Below are positions 50,719-62,066 of a stretch of 64,000 bases of DNA, one piece after another. The position numbers and the translations under genes were made by a program. How positions within the stretch are numbered: the first letter of the stretch is position 1; the number at the start of each line of letters is the position of its first letter. The stretch comes from Candidatus Kinetoplastibacterium galatii TCC219 (GTDB lineage Bacteria; Pseudomonadota; Gammaproteobacteria; Burkholderiales; Burkholderiaceae_B), in assembly GCF_000340905.1 (NCBI RefSeq), contig NC_020284.1:372001-436000 (forward strand), written 5' to 3'. The notes under the pieces are model-generated. The model worked only from the letters and a program-made list of their open reading frames with translations. It did no database searches and had not been told where the DNA came from.

Positions 50719-51105
50719 TAGTAGTATCCCGTATATTTATTATAAACATAAATTTATTATAGTTTTAAAAACTTTTATCAATTCTAATAGTAAAACGAAA
50801 ATAAAGCTGCAATTTTAGATATATATTTCTTATTTTACAGACATATAAATTAAACAATAATTTAGAAATCAACTAAAGTCTTTATATTTTAATATTATCA
50901 TCCAAATTTGGATTTAAGAATAATGTTTAGTTATCAGAAACATTATTTTAAATATAAAATCATATAATTTTTCGAGTCGTAAATTTTATTAATTAATATA
51001 AACATAAACGAAAAAAATGATAATCAGATTAAGTATAAATTTTTTCAAAAATATATTTTTTATAATTTACCATTGTTTACTCATACAATTGTTATTAAAT
51101 AAAAG
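50719..51105. other. long AT-rich intergenic region between der and hfq
   Basis: This 387-base space is the largest gene-free gap in the window. It probably carries the hfq promoter. The only structure I see is an inverted repeat (AATAATGTTT at 50919-50928 with AAACATTATT at 50938-50947, 9-nt loop) and a short palindrome TCCAAATTTGGA at 50901-50912. No coding frame, tRNA or T-tailed terminator is evident. Confidence 0.5.
50919..50947. repeat. 10-bp inverted repeat in the der-hfq gap
   Basis: Perfect stem of 10 bp with a 9-nt loop and no strong T-run on either side. It could be a weak terminator, an attenuator in the hfq leader, or a chance hairpin in AT-rich DNA. Confidence 0.4.
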
Positions 51106-52455
51106 CTAAACATAAGGATTTTTAGATGATTTAAATTCAATACGAAGAGGAGTTCCTGATAACTTAAATTCTCTACGGAAACAAGATTCCAAATATCTTA
51201 TGTATGAGTCTTGTATATTTGTTAAACAATTACCATGAATAACGATTACAGGCGGATTATGCCCACCTTGATGAGCATAACGCAATTTCGGAACAAATAT
51301 GCCCTTTTTAGGTGGTGGTTGTTGCTTTATAGCATTTAGCAAAGCTCTAGTTACTTTTGGCGTTGGTAATTTAGCAAATGCAGCATCGTAAGCATCATTT
51401 ACGGAAAACAATAATCTTTTTATATTGGTTTTTCTTAATGCTGAGATAAAATGCATGTTTGCAAATGACAGAAAATGTAATTTTCTCTTAAATTCTTTTT
51501 CTACGGTAGAACGACTATCTACTGATATAGAATCCCACTTATTAATAGCTATAACAATTGCTTTCCCCGATTCTAATATATAACTTGCTATACGTGCATC
51601 TTGATCTGAAATGCCTATATTAGCATCTAACAATAGCAGAACAACATTACTTTTTTCTATAGATTGAAGAGTTTTAACAACAGAAAACTTCTCTATGTAA
51701 TCAGAAACACGGCTGCGCCTTCTTAAACCAGCTGTGTCTATCAATACATATGATCTATCCAAAAAACCAAAATCAACATTTATAGAATCACGAGTTGTCC
51801 CAGGAGAATCGAAGGTAATCAAACGTTCCTCTCCTAGCATACTATTAATTAGAGTAGATTTGCCTACGTTAGGCTGGCCAACTATAGATAGTCTTATTTT
51901 TCTGTCCAAATTGTCATTCTGGAGAACATCATCATTCTTATAGTCAATAAAATTTAATTTGGATTCAAAAATACTTTCTATAAGTAGACCTACACCATCA
52001 CCATGAGAAGCAGAAATCAAAAATGGAGATCCGAAACCTAGTTCATGAAACTCGCTAGCCATTGCACTAATATTTTTCCCTTCTGATTTATTAACCACAA
52101 GCAATATATTAGTTATAGACAATTTTCGCAAAAAATTAGCAATATCATAATCAGTACTGCATAAACCATCTTTACCGTCTACCAAAAAAATCACTATATC
52201 AGCTTCTAAGATAGCTTGATTAGTTTGATTAGCTACTTTTACATACATTTGATCTTTAGATGATGGTTCAAAACCACCAGTATCTATTATAATGAATTCA
52301 TGATTACCAAATGTACCATCACCATAAATCCTGTCTCTTGTTAACCCAGAAAAATTTGCTACTAAAGCATCCTTAGATTTGGTGAAACGATTAAAAAGTG
52401 TAGATTTTCCTACGTTTGGTCTTCCTACTAAAACAATTACTGGCTTATAATACAC
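51106..52455 (-). CDS. der: ribosome biogenesis GTPase Der (EngA)
   Basis: The 449-residue protein has two tandem GTPase domains and a C-terminal KH-like domain, unique to Der. G1 motifs are GRPNVGKST (11-19) and GQPNVGKST (193-201), and each has its DTxG and NK motifs. Der is essential for 50S assembly. The C-terminus ends with PLRIEFKSSKNP, as in the family. It lies between yfgM and hfq; bamB, normally upstream of der in this cluster, is missing. Confidence 0.97.
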   Translation of the reverse strand: MYYKPVIVLVGRPNVGKSTLFNRFTKSKDALVANFSGLTRDRIYGDGTFGNHEFIIIDTGGFEPSSKDQMYVKVANQTNQAILEADIVIFLVDGKDGLCSTDYDIANFLRKLSITNILLVVNKSEGKNISAMASEFHELGFGSPFLISASHGDGVGLLIESIFESKLNFIDYKNDDVLQNDNLDRKIRLSIVGQPNVGKSTLINSMLGEERLITFDSPGTTRDSINVDFGFLDRSYVLIDTAGLRRRSRVSDYIEKFSVVKTLQSIEKSNVVLLLLDANIGISDQDARIASYILESGKAIVIAINKWDSISVDSRSTVEKEFKRKLHFLSFANMHFISALRKTNIKRLLFSVNDAYDAAFAKLPTPKVTRALLNAIKQQPPPKKGIFVPKLRYAHQGGHNPPVIVIHGNCLTNIQDSYIRYLESCFRREFKLSGTPLRIEFKSSKNPYV

Positions 52456-52542
52456 GATAAAAACTTTATAAAATATATTTCAAAATTAAATACTAGAATA
52501 ATATAATTACTAATCTATATAAAGAAATAAGTATGTTAAACT

Positions 52543-53172
52543 TCAAGAATTGTAAAAACCCACCGAATCAATTTTTGATTGAATTATAGGCAATAAAGGA
52601 TCATTTTCTTCTATGGATTCCATTGCTTTTGACCACCAATAAATAGCATCATTAATGTTATTCTGCGCAAAAAAAACATCACCTTTTTTATCAGCGAATA
52701 AAGTAAAAAAAGAGTCGATAGGATTCTCCAGATACGCAATAGACTCACGATATTTACATTGATCTAGCAATAAACAAGAGATTCGCAAGCTGGAGATAGA
52801 TTTCATCAATATGCTATTAGAATTATCATGAATCCATTTTAATTCATCGTAAGCACCTTGTGAATCACCGTTATCATGTAAAGCGCGTGCTACTAATAGA
52901 CTTCCAAGATATGCATAATTAGTATTAGGGTACTTATCACGCAACATATTCATGATATATTTAACTTTATTTACATCAACAGTATCTAGATTTAGATTTT
53001 TATTTAAGACCTCAAAGTATTCCATTGATCTTTCTAGTCTTTTTTTAGAGTGAGATTTCCATGCAAATGAAGAAATTACGGCGATAAGAAGAAAACATAT
53101 AATAGATATTCTTACAATCTTATTTCCAATAAAACTATTTAAAAAATAATTTTTTTGTGTCAGATCACTCAT
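52543..53172 (-). CDS. YfgM-like tetratricopeptide membrane protein
   Basis: This 209-residue protein has an N-terminal cytoplasmic stretch, one transmembrane helix near 22-41 (ISIICFLLIAVISSFAW), and a predicted extracytoplasmic helical repeat domain of the TPR_21 type. Position between hisS and der matches YfgM, a SecYEG-associated ancillary factor linked to periplasmic chaperones. Sequence conservation is low, as usual for this family. Its start overlaps the hisS stop by 4 bp. Confidence 0.8.
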   Translation of the reverse strand: MSDLTQKNYFLNSFIGNKIVRISIICFLLIAVISSFAWKSHSKKRLERSMEYFEVLNKNLNLDTVDVNKVKYIMNMLRDKYPNTNYAYLGSLLVARALHDNGDSQGAYDELKWIHDNSNSILMKSISSLRISCLLLDQCKYRESIAYLENPIDSFFTLFADKKGDVFFAQNNINDAIYWWSKAMESIEENDPLLPIIQSKIDSVGFYNS

Positions 53173-54479
53173 CTTTTAAACCTTGTTTTAAAAAAAGATA
53201 CCAAGCTTTCAATTGGAATAATTTCTTGTTCCTCAAAAACCTCATCAGAATTATTGCGTAAAATCTTTATGCTAACCGAATTGTTTATTATTTCATCTTC
53301 TCCAAATATAACAGCAACAAGAGCTCCACAAGAATTAGCCATTTTAAATTGACGTTTAAAAGTATCTCTACCACTGTGTAAGATAACTGAAAAACCTAAA
53401 TTGCGTAACTGCTCGCTAATTTTTAATGAAACCAACTGATTTTTTAAACTATCATGGATGATATAAATATCACACTCACTCTTACTGTGATTGTTGTTAA
53501 TATTTGATTTTTTCCATATTTCTATCAGCCTCTCAAATCCTATTGCAAACCCAGCAGCAGGAATTCTTTTACCACCAAGCGACTCTATTAGTCCATCATA
53601 TCTGCCACCACCACAAACTGTTCCTTGAGCCCCTAAATCACTAGAAATCCATTCAAAAACGGTTAAATTGTAATAGTCCAATCCTCTAACTAGGCGATTA
53701 TTGATATTGTATTTTATCTCTGATTTATCTAAAAACGAACAAACTTTCTCAAAATGATTCCTTGCACTTGTAGATAAGAAATCAAATAAATTCGGCGCAT
53801 TATTTATTAAATCTTGCATTTCAGGATTCTTGCTATCCAATATTCTTAATGGATTAGAATACATTCTGTTTATGCTCACCTTATCTAAAGAACCAATATT
53901 TTTTTTCAAAAAACTAACTAATTCTTGTTTGTATATCGTTCTATCTTCAGGTAGACCTATTGAGTTTAATTCAAGGCGTATATTATTTATTTCAAGTTTT
54001 TTCCATAAACTCGAAGCCATAATAATCAATTCGGCATCAATATCAGGATCAGAAAAACCAATAGTTTCAACATCTATTTGATTGAATTGTCTGTAACGAC
54101 CAGCCTGTGGTCTCTCGTGTCTAAAGACTGATCCTATAGAGTAAATTCTTCTAGGTCTTTCATACGCAAAATTATGCTCTATAGATGCCCTAACTATTCC
54201 AGCAGTTATTTCTGGACGTATCGTTAAACATTCTCCATTTAAGCTATCCACAAAAGAATACATTTCTTTTTCAACAATATCAGTGACAGATCCTATACCG
54301 CGCTCAAATAACCTAGTATGTTCTACTAATGGAACACGCAAATTCATATAACCGTAACTATGGAGCCAATCTATTATTGTTCTTTCCATATATTCCCAGT
54401 TGGCGCTATCAGGAGGAAGAATATCATTCATGCCACGAATAGCTAGAATTTTATTTAAAATATTATTGTTATTAGACAT
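53169..54479 (-). CDS. hisS: histidyl-tRNA synthetase
   Basis: This 436-residue class II synthetase has motif 1 (IRGMNDILP start), motif 2 with FRHERPQAGRYRQFNQIDVETIG in spirit, the histidine-binding VRGLDYYN and GGGRYDGL, and motif 3 GFAIGFERL. The C-terminal anticodon-binding domain is present, which separates it from HisZ at 45.9-47.1 kb. Length is normal (about 424-440). It follows ispG by 19 bp and overlaps yfgM by 4 bp. Confidence 0.97.
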   Translation of the reverse strand: MSNNNNILNKILAIRGMNDILPPDSANWEYMERTIIDWLHSYGYMNLRVPLVEHTRLFERGIGSVTDIVEKEMYSFVDSLNGECLTIRPEITAGIVRASIEHNFAYERPRRIYSIGSVFRHERPQAGRYRQFNQIDVETIGFSDPDIDAELIIMASSLWKKLEINNIRLELNSIGLPEDRTIYKQELVSFLKKNIGSLDKVSINRMYSNPLRILDSKNPEMQDLINNAPNLFDFLSTSARNHFEKVCSFLDKSEIKYNINNRLVRGLDYYNLTVFEWISSDLGAQGTVCGGGRYDGLIESLGGKRIPAAGFAIGFERLIEIWKKSNINNNHSKSECDIYIIHDSLKNQLVSLKISEQLRNLGFSVILHSGRDTFKRQFKMANSCGALVAVIFGEDEIINNSVSIKILRNNSDEVFEEQEIIPIESLVSFFKTRFKR

Positions 54480-54498
54480 ACTGAACTCTTTTTAATTT

Positions 54499-55764
54499 TT
54501 ATGGAGAAAATCTACCGTAGCGAGTAGCAACATAGTTAGTTACTATAACCTTAAATTCTGATGATATGCTATCACCTTTTAGGGTAGTAACTCTATTTCC
54601 TTCTATAAACACTGGCGCAACAGGAAGCTCCCCATCCCCTGGCAAGCTAATACCAATATCGGCGTTTTTGCTTTCCCCAGGACCATTAACTATACAACCC
54701 ATAACAGCCACATTCATTCTCTCTACACCTGGATATAAATCTTTCCAAATTGGCATATGTTCTTTTAAAAAAATATCAATATCACTGGCTAGTTTTTGAA
54801 AAAAATTGCTATTAGTTCTACCGCAACCAGGACAAGAAATAACTGATGGGGAGTAGAACCTAATCCCTAAAGATTGAAGAATTTCTTTTGCTATAAGAAC
54901 CTCTCTTGATCTTGGATTATTGCCTTCTGGTGTTATTGAAACACGTATAGTATCCCCTATTCCTTGATTCAATAATATCGATAGCGCAGATGTAGATGAA
55001 ACTATTCCTTTATCACCTACTCCAGCTTCAGTAAGACCAAGGTGCAAAGGGTAATTACAAGACTTCGAAAGAGAATTATAAACATATATTAGTTCTCTAA
55101 CTTGACTTACTTTACAAGATATAACTATCTTATTACTATCAAGTCCCAATCTTTCTGCTTGTTTAGCACTATTTAGAGCTGATTCTATTAATGTATCTAA
55201 CATTACTAATTTATAGTCTAGCTGGTTTCCCTTGAGTTTATTATTTTCATCTACATTTAGGGACAATAAATCCTTATCTATGCTTCCCCAATTTACTCCA
55301 ATTCTAACTGGCTTGTCATATTTGCAAGCAATATCTATAATCTTACTAAAATTATCATCCTTGTAATGCCCAGAACCAACATTTCCAGGATTTATTCTAT
55401 ATTTAGATAAAGCTTTGGCACAATCAGGAAAATCTGATAATAACTTATGACCGTTATAATGGAAATCTCCTACTAAGGGGACATAGATTCCAATTTTATC
55501 CAATTGATTTCTAATATTTATAACAGATTTAGCTGCCTCTGATGAATTAACGGTTATACGAACCAGCTCAGCTCCAGACAAAAATAATTCTTTAATCTGC
55601 AGAGAAGTCTCAATATAATTAGTTGTTCCGGTATTAGTCATAGATTGTATGACTATAGGATATCCACCGCCTATGATAACAGTTTTATCATTCCACGATA
55701 CTTTAACAGCATTGGTTTTTTTACGATTCAAATTATAGTATTCTAGTGGTTCTGTCATAGACAT
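54499..55764 (-). CDS. ispG: 4-hydroxy-3-methylbut-2-enyl diphosphate synthase (flavodoxin)
   Basis: IspG converts MEcPP to HMBPP late in the MEP isoprenoid pathway. The 421-residue protein has an N-terminal TIM barrel with [16 protein letters not shown] and GVNWGS. A C-terminal [4Fe-4S] domain follows, with cluster cysteines in SCPGCGRT and [10 protein letters not shown]. Length is typical for proteobacteria of this group. It needs reduced flavodoxin or ferredoxin, for which Fpr (10.4-11.2 kb) is the likely reductase. It is divergent in no direction: minus strand, 19 bp before hisS. Confidence 0.96.
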   Translation of the reverse strand: MSMTEPLEYYNLNRKKTNAVKVSWNDKTVIIGGGYPIVIQSMTNTGTTNYIETSLQIKELFLSGAELVRITVNSSEAAKSVINIRNQLDKIGIYVPLVGDFHYNGHKLLSDFPDCAKALSKYRINPGNVGSGHYKDDNFSKIIDIACKYDKPVRIGVNWGSIDKDLLSLNVDENNKLKGNQLDYKLVMLDTLIESALNSAKQAERLGLDSNKIVISCKVSQVRELIYVYNSLSKSCNYPLHLGLTEAGVGDKGIVSSTSALSILLNQGIGDTIRVSITPEGNNPRSREVLIAKEILQSLGIRFYSPSVISCPGCGRTNSNFFQKLASDIDIFLKEHMPIWKDLYPGVERMNVAVMGCIVNGPGESKNADIGISLPGDGELPVAPVFIEGNRVTTLKGDSISSEFKVIVTNYVATRYGRFSP

Positions 55765-55885
55765 TATTTATTAAAAGTAAACTAAAGAAAATATAGAAAC
55801 AAAATATTTATCTGGACTATATTCAGTACTATACAAAAAACAATAAGAAAAACAAAAAATCTTTACCTAAATAACTTATAAAAAA

Positions 55886-57022
55886 CTATATTGTTTTTAG
55901 GGGAATGTGTTTCGCTATTTTAGTTATGTTTTTAACATTACCAGCCAACTGTCCGCAAGCTGCATATATGTCATCACCTCTAGTTTTTCGCACCGTAGTT
56001 ATAATACCACTATTAAGTAATTTATTAGCAAAAGAATTAATTTTCTCAATTTTTGGAGCTTTAAATTCAGAATTTGCAAAGGAATTGAATGGTATTAAGT
56101 TAATCTTACATTTGATTTGCGACACAAGATTTATCAGTTCTCTGAGATGATTATCGGTATCATTGATTTCAGACAACATACAATATTCAAACGTTATAAA
56201 ATCTCTGGGAGCTTTCATTATATATCTTTTGCATGACTCAATTAGATCGCTTAAAGGATATTTTTTATTTATTGGGACTAGTTTATTTCGTAGAACATCA
56301 TTAGCTGCATGTAAAGAAACAGCAAGAGCGACAGGACAATCTCTTGCTAATTTATCAATCATAGGTACTACCCCAGATGTTGATACCGTCACTTTTCTTC
56401 TCGAAAAACCGTATGCGTTTGTATCAAGTAGTAATTTTATTGATTTTAAAACCTGAGTATAGTTTAACAATGGCTCTCCCATCCCCATAAAAACTATGTT
56501 TGTTATCTGGTCATTGCTAGATTTAATTATACTTTTATTTTCTAAATCCTCATTCTTTATTGAATTATTATTGATAGACTTTTGAGCAGACCATAATTGA
56601 CCCACGATCTCGCTAGCACTAAGATTTCTGTTGAAACCCTGTCGTCCAGTAGCACAAAATGCACAATTGACAGCACAGCCAGCCTGACTAGATATACAAA
56701 GAGTACGTCTATTCTTTTCAGGAATAAAAACTGTTTCAATAGCATTGCTGTTTCCAGCATCAAATAGCCATTTGATTGTTCCATCTTTAGAAAAGGATTC
56801 GCTTTTAATTGGCATAGCCTCTATTTTTGATATTTCTTTTAATTTGTTTTTTAATTGATTAGAAATATTTGTCATGACATCGAAAGAATCAGCAGAGAAT
56901 TTATGAATCCACTGCTGCAACTGGCCAGTACGAAAACCGCTCTTGATAGAATTTTCTTCTAAAAACAAACTCAACGACTTATAATCCAAACCCATTAGAT
57001 TAACAAGAGAATTATTTTTCAT
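55886..57022 (-). CDS. rlmN: dual-specificity RNA methyltransferase RlmN
   Basis: RlmN is a radical-SAM enzyme that methylates C2 of A2503 in 23S rRNA and A37 in some tRNAs. The 378-residue protein has the CxxxCxxC cluster motif (C116, C120, C123 in GCAVNCAFC), GMGEPLLNY, the VTVSTSG strand and the C-terminal catalytic-cysteine segment GDDIYAACGQL. Length is normal. It lies 23 bp after ndk. In free-living relatives one or two genes separate it from ispG; here there are only 121 bases. Confidence 0.96.
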   Translation of the reverse strand: MKNNSLVNLMGLDYKSLSLFLEENSIKSGFRTGQLQQWIHKFSADSFDVMTNISNQLKNKLKEISKIEAMPIKSESFSKDGTIKWLFDAGNSNAIETVFIPEKNRRTLCISSQAGCAVNCAFCATGRQGFNRNLSASEIVGQLWSAQKSINNNSIKNEDLENKSIIKSSNDQITNIVFMGMGEPLLNYTQVLKSIKLLLDTNAYGFSRRKVTVSTSGVVPMIDKLARDCPVALAVSLHAANDVLRNKLVPINKKYPLSDLIESCKRYIMKAPRDFITFEYCMLSEINDTDNHLRELINLVSQIKCKINLIPFNSFANSEFKAPKIEKINSFANKLLNSGIITTVRKTRGDDIYAACGQLAGNVKNITKIAKHIPLKTI

Positions 57023-57045
57023 AAAAGTATTTTGTGATCTCTGTA

Positions 57046-57480
57046 TTAATCATATTCCTTACTGCAAATTTCTATTTCAGAAAAGAAAAAGGAAATCTCT
57101 TTAGATGCATTGTCTAAAGAATCAGAGCCATGTACTGCATTAGCGTCTATGCTATCGGCAAAATCAGCTCTAATAGTACCAACATCAGCTTTCTTTGGAT
57201 CAGTATTTCCCATTATATTTCTATTTTTTTGGACAGCATCATCTCCTTCAAGGACCTGGATAAATGATGGACCAGAAACCATAAAATCTACTAATTCCTT
57301 GAAAAAAGAACGGTCTTTGTGTATATAATAAAAATTTTCCGCCTCATGACGTGATAATTTTTTAAATTTAGCAGCAACTATATACAATCCTGCTTCCTCA
57401 AAACGATTTATTATCTTTCCAATAACATTTTTACGTACTGCATCAGGTTTTATTATTGACAAGGTGCGTTGTTTAGACAT
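57046..57480 (-). CDS. ndk: nucleoside diphosphate kinase
   Basis: This 144-residue NDK starts with [12 protein letters not shown] and has the phosphorylated histidine H117 in NAVHGSDS. It uses ATP to convert NDPs to NTPs. It is the first gene of the ndk-rlmN-ispG-hisS-yfgM-der run and shares a divergent 291-base upstream region with valS. Length is usual (about 141-143). Confidence 0.97.
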   Translation of the reverse strand: MSKQRTLSIIKPDAVRKNVIGKIINRFEEAGLYIVAAKFKKLSRHEAENFYYIHKDRSFFKELVDFMVSGPSFIQVLEGDDAVQKNRNIMGNTDPKKADVGTIRADFADSIDANAVHGSDSLDNASKEISFFFSEIEICSKEYD

Positions 57481-57771
57481 AAAAATTAATCCAATAAAAT
57501 TTTATAATAATATAGTAGTGTTTTAAACATAGACTAATATTCTAACTGAATAATCAAGTTAATTTAACAAAAGAAACTTTATTTTTTTATACTAAAAAAG
57601 ACAAGTATTTGATAAAATATATAGCCTAATTTGTTTATTATAAAAGAATTACCGTAGACAAATACGGAAAATATGTGTTAATTAATACTTATTAACAACA
57701 TAAGAAAAATCAAGCACTGGATATTATTTTATATCTAAAACACTTCAAATGCATTTCTGGAATTAAATTCG

Positions 57772-60645
57772 ATGAATAAGTCGGTATTAAATGAATATAC
57801 GAAAAAAGATATTTTATCTAACGATGAAGATAATTTTTCAAAGAGTTTTGACCCAAGTTCTATAGAGAAAAAATGGTATTCCAAGTGGGAAGAAAAAGGA
57901 TATTTTAAATCTGGTCAATATGTAAAAACTGATAAAAATATTGAAGATTTTGTAATTCAATTTCCACCTCCTAATGTAACAGGCACTTTACATATGGGCC
58001 ATGCTTTTAATCAAACAGTTATGGACTGTCTTGTTAGATATCATCGAATGTCAGGAGACAATACAGTATTTATTCCAGGAACTGATCATGCTGGAATAGC
58101 AACACAGATGGTTGTAGAACGACAACTAGACAAGAAGAACATATCACGTTCTAACTTGGGTAAAGAAAAATTCATAGAAGAAATTTGGAAATGGAAAAAC
58201 CAATCTGGAAATACTATAACTAATCAAGTAAAACGACTTGGTGTATCAGCAGATTGGGACAAAGAATATTTCACTATGGATAATAAAATGTCCATAGGGG
58301 TTATAGAGGCATTTGTTAGGCTGTACAAGGATGGATTAATTTACAGAGGAAAACGTTTAGTTAATTGGGATCCACATTTACTTACTGCTGTATCAGACTT
58401 AGAAGTAGTTACAGAAGAAGTAAATGGCTATATGTGGTACATATCTTATCCATTATCAAAAGAATTTATTAAAAATCATGATCATGAAGTTAAAGAAATA
58501 ATAGTAGCCACGACAAGACCTGAAACAATATTTGCTGACTCTGCTATATGTGTAAATCCAAAAGATCACAGATATATTAATCTTGTAGGTAAAACAGTTA
58601 ATATTCCTTTAATAAATAAAAAAATACCAATCATTGCTGATGATTTTGTTGATATGGATTTTGGCACTGGTTGTGTGAAGATTACCCCTGCTCATGATTT
58701 CAGTGATTATGAATGTGCAGTAAGGCACAATTTACCTATAATAGAAATATTCACTAAAAATGCTCATCTAAACAACAATGTTCCAGAAAAATATCGAGGA
58801 TTGGAGCGTGTACAAGCTCGCAAAATTGTTGTTGAGGATATAAAAAAATCAAATTCTTTAGTTAAAGAAGAAGAACATTTAATTATGATCCCCAAGGGGG
58901 ATCGATCTGGCGCCATTCTAGAACCAATGATTACAAATCAATGGTTTGTTTCTGTTAGCAAAAATATCAATAATGAAGTTTTTAATAACAAGAGTTTAGC
59001 TCAAATAGCGCTTGAAGAGGTAGAGAGCAACAGAATAAAATTCTATCCAGAGAATTGGAAAAATACTTACAGACAATGGTTAAATAATATCCAAGATTGG
59101 TGTATATCTAGACAACTTTGGTGGGGGCATTCTATACCGGCCTGGTATTCTGAAGATGGTCAGATTTTTGTAGCCAGAAGTGAAGAGGAAGCATATAAAG
59201 AAGCCTTGAGTTTAGGAGTAACAGGAATTTTAACAAAAGATCCAGATGTTCTAGACACGTGGTTTTCGTCAGCACTAGTACCTTTTACAACTTTAGGATG
59301 GCCTAATGATACATTAGATTTAAATAAATATCTCCCCTCTAGCATATTAGTGACTGGTTTTGATATTATATTTTTTTGGGTAACCAGAATGATCATGTTA
59401 ACAAAATATTTGACCGGGAAAATACCATTTAGAGATGTGTATATACATGGTCTTGTTCGTGATTCTGATGGTCAAAAAATGAGTAAATCTAAAGGAAATA
59501 CCCTCGATCCTATAGATATAATAGACGGAATTGATTTAGAAAAATTAGTTGAAAAAAGAATATTTGGGTTGTTTAATAACAAGCAAGCTATCAGTATAGA
59601 GAAAAATACTCGAAAACAGTTTCCGAGTGGCATAACTGGCCTAGGTACAGATTCTTTAAGATTTACTATGGCTTCTTATGCAACACTTGGTCGCGATATA
59701 AATTTCGATATTAAAAGATGCGAGGGATATAACAATTTCTGCAATAAGTTATGGAATGCTTCTCGTTTTGTTCTTATGAACGCAAAAAATCATTCAGCAA
59801 TAGATGACAATGTAGAATTTTCGTTCGCAGATAAGTGGATAAGATCAAGATTGCAAAATACTATTCTTGAGGTTGAAAAAGGATTCTCAGAATATCGTTT
59901 AGATAACATATCAACATCGATATACAGATTTGTCTGGGATGAGTTTTGTGATTGGTATTTAGAAATGGCTAAAGTGAATTTACAGAAATCTACAGATTCA
60001 CAAAAGAATGCTACCAAGATAACATTATTTAATGTGCTCGAGACAATTCTGCGTTTACTCCATCCTATTATGCCATTTATAACTGAAGAGTTATGGCAGA
60101 AAATACAAATGCCTTCTTTAAATGAAACTAGTATAAGTATTCAATCTTATCCAAAAGTAAATATAAATGAAGTGGACCAAGACATAGAAAATAGATTCTT
60201 AGATTTAAAATTACAAATAGAGTCTATAAGAGCATTAAGGGGTAAAATGAATATACCACCATCACTGAAAGTACCACTGATAGCTAAAGGGAATAAAAAA
60301 GAATTGAGCATAAATTCACCTTATCTAATTTATTTTGCTAAATTAGATAAAATAGAAATTGTTGATGACTTACCTAAAATTAATGCTCCACTACAAGTAG
60401 TTGGATCAACACATATAATGCTAAATGTAAAAATAGATCCAAAAGAAGAACTATCTAGACTAAATAAAGAATTACTAAAAATTTCACAAGAAATTGAAAA
60501 ATCTAAAGTAAAACTTGGAAATATTGGTTTTCTGAAAAATGCACCAGTAGAAATAGTAGAAAAAGAAAAAACTAAACTTGATTTACTAGAGAATACATTG
60601 ATAAGTATTAGAAATAAGTGCATTGAGATAGAAGTTATTGAATAG
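57772..60645 (+). CDS. valS: valyl-tRNA synthetase
   Basis: The 957-residue class I synthetase has the HIGH-type motif HMGH at 74-77 ([14 protein letters not shown]) and KMSKS at 569-573. It contains the CP1 editing domain between them with [17 protein letters not shown], and the C-terminal anticodon and coiled-coil domains ([19 protein letters not shown]). Length matches the family (about 950). The start ATG at 57772 is preceded by an AT-rich leader. It converges with trmD, with 48 bases between stop codons. Confidence 0.96.
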   Translation: MNKSVLNEYTKKDILSNDEDNFSKSFDPSSIEKKWYSKWEEKGYFKSGQYVKTDKNIEDFVIQFPPPNVTGTLHMGHAFNQTVMDCLVRYHRMSGDNTVFIPGTDHAGIATQMVVERQLDKKNISRSNLGKEKFIEEIWKWKNQSGNTITNQVKRLGVSADWDKEYFTMDNKMSIGVIEAFVRLYKDGLIYRGKRLVNWDPHLLTAVSDLEVVTEEVNGYMWYISYPLSKEFIKNHDHEVKEIIVATTRPETIFADSAICVNPKDHRYINLVGKTVNIPLINKKIPIIADDFVDMDFGTGCVKITPAHDFSDYECAVRHNLPIIEIFTKNAHLNNNVPEKYRGLERVQARKIVVEDIKKSNSLVKEEEHLIMIPKGDRSGAILEPMITNQWFVSVSKNINNEVFNNKSLAQIALEEVESNRIKFYPENWKNTYRQWLNNIQDWCISRQLWWGHSIPAWYSEDGQIFVARSEEEAYKEALSLGVTGILTKDPDVLDTWFSSALVPFTTLGWPNDTLDLNKYLPSSILVTGFDIIFFWVTRMIMLTKYLTGKIPFRDVYIHGLVRDSDGQKMSKSKGNTLDPIDIIDGIDLEKLVEKRIFGLFNNKQAISIEKNTRKQFPSGITGLGTDSLRFTMASYATLGRDINFDIKRCEGYNNFCNKLWNASRFVLMNAKNHSAIDDNVEFSFADKWIRSRLQNTILEVEKGFSEYRLDNISTSIYRFVWDEFCDWYLEMAKVNLQKSTDSQKNATKITLFNVLETILRLLHPIMPFITEELWQKIQMPSLNETSISIQSYPKVNINEVDQDIENRFLDLKLQIESIRALRGKMNIPPSLKVPLIAKGNKKELSINSPYLIYFAKLDKIEIVDDLPKINAPLQVVGSTHIMLNVKIDPKEELSRLNKELLKISQEIEKSKVKLGNIGFLKNAPVEIVEKEKTKLDLLENTLISIRNKCIEIEVIE

Positions 60646-60693
60646 AATTACATATAGGAACTATTATGATTAATTTTAAGATAAACTTATCAC

Positions 60694-61455
60694 TTACTTC
60701 TTTAAATTAGATATAAAAAGCTCGTCATCCTTTGTGAGTAATCCTTGGTTACGAGCTTTTATAATTAAATCAGGTCGACGTGTGAAAGTTATGGTCAAAG
60801 ATTGTTCCCTGCGCCATTTGTTTATGTCCTTGTGATTACCATTTAGTAAAATATCTGGAACTTTCTCTCCTCTAAATGATCTTGGCCTAGTGTATGGATG
60901 ATCATCTAATAATCCAGAGTTGTTTATATCAAATGATTCATAAAGTTTAGAATTATTATTTCCAAGAACATTAGGCAATAGTCTTACCACAGCATCTATT
61001 AATGCTAGCGCAGCAATCTCTCCGCCTGAAAGTATGAAATCACCGATAGATATTTCTTGAGTAACACAACGACTGATAAACCTCTTATCAACCCCTTCAT
61101 AACGACCACAAACCAATATTACTCCAGAACTGCTAGATAATCTAAGAGCATGATTTTGATTAAAGGTATCACCGATTGGTGAAAACAATATAACAGGCGC
61201 CTCATCAAGTCCAGATAACTTGTGTCTATCTTTTATAGAGTTAACAGTATTTTCTAAAGACTCAGCAGAAATAACCATTCCTGGGCCGCCACCATATGGG
61301 CTATCATCAACTCTCCTGTTTTTATTATTAGTAAAATCACGAGGGTTCCAGGTGTTTAATTCCCATTTTTTGTTTTTGTAAGCTCTACCAACCACCCCAA
61401 TATCTTTAATAAAATCAAAAATCTCTGGAAATAAAGTGATTATGTCTAAACGCAT
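60694..61455 (-). CDS. trmD: tRNA (guanine-N1-)-methyltransferase
   Basis: TrmD methylates G37 of tRNAs reading CNN codons, preventing frameshifts. I start at the ATG at 61453-61455 ([13 protein letters not shown]), the family N-terminus; the frame is open ten codons further. This gives 253 residues. The trefoil-knot SAM site has SPYGGGPGM, GRYEGVDKR and GDFILSGGE; the C-terminal domain is complete. The start shares its A with the rimM stop (TAATG), so the two are coupled. It is the last gene of rpsP-rimM-trmD here; rplS is not adjacent. Confidence 0.96.
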   Translation of the reverse strand: MRLDIITLFPEIFDFIKDIGVVGRAYKNKKWELNTWNPRDFTNNKNRRVDDSPYGGGPGMVISAESLENTVNSIKDRHKLSGLDEAPVILFSPIGDTFNQNHALRLSSSSGVILVCGRYEGVDKRFISRCVTQEISIGDFILSGGEIAALALIDAVVRLLPNVLGNNNSKLYESFDINNSGLLDDHPYTRPRSFRGEKVPDILLNGNHKDINKWRREQSLTITFTRRPDLIIKARNQGLLTKDDELFISNLKK

Positions 61456-62066
61456 TAATCTATTTGCCAATCGGTAAAAATACAACGGTCTGCTAAATTT
61501 ACACTAATTATGTGTGATTTTACAAATGGGATCAAAATATCTTTTGTGTTTAATTTATTCTTATGATTCTTTTGAATAATACTTTCAGATGTAACTATTA
61601 ATACAGGATGCGCTCCATTATCAAAAATATTGCTAACAACTCCTATAGAACATGGTATTTCACCCAAATATCCGTGTACCATGCAACCAATTAAATCTAT
61701 CCAATAATACTCATCATCATTCGCAGCAGGGAATAAACTCCTAGATACGCAAACTGTATATCCACGTAATGCATTAGCATCTTCACGACTTAAATCTTCA
61801 CTAAATCTAGCTATGATAAATCTACCATGTGTCTTAGCACTTACAATACTGTAGTGATGAAAAATGAATCCACTATTAACATCATTTATAGCACATGATT
61901 TAGATTTATTATTGAAAATCCAACAATCATGTATATTTAATAAAATGCTTTTATCTTCAGAATAAGGATATATTTTCAATGAGCCATTAACGCCGTATGA
62001 AGAAACAATACGGCCTAAATCCACTAAATCACTAGGAGTATTAAGAGACTCTGAGTAATTAGGCAC
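61455..62066 (-). CDS. rimM: 16S rRNA processing protein RimM
   Basis: RimM helps assemble the head of the 30S subunit and binds S19. The 203-residue protein has an N-terminal barrel with [22 protein letters not shown] start and a C-terminal PRC-barrel with the [11 protein letters not shown] segment. The length is toward the long end of the family, with a somewhat long linker. It overlaps rpsP by 8 bp and trmD by 1 bp, a tightly coupled operon. Confidence 0.93.
   Translation of the reverse strand: MPNYSESLNTPSDLVDLGRIVSSYGVNGSLKIYPYSEDKSILLNIHDCWIFNNKSKSCAINDVNSGFIFHHYSIVSAKTHGRFIIARFSEDLSREDANALRGYTVCVSRSLFPAANDDEYYWIDLIGCMVHGYLGEIPCSIGVVSNIFDNGAHPVLIVTSESIIQKNHKNKLNTKDILIPFVKSHIISVNLADRCIFTDWQID

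Noticed and set aside
61456..61485. Longer trmD start adding ten residues
   Set aside because: TrmD proteins begin with the [11 protein letters not shown] motif at 61455, which is also coupled to the rimM stop by TAATG.
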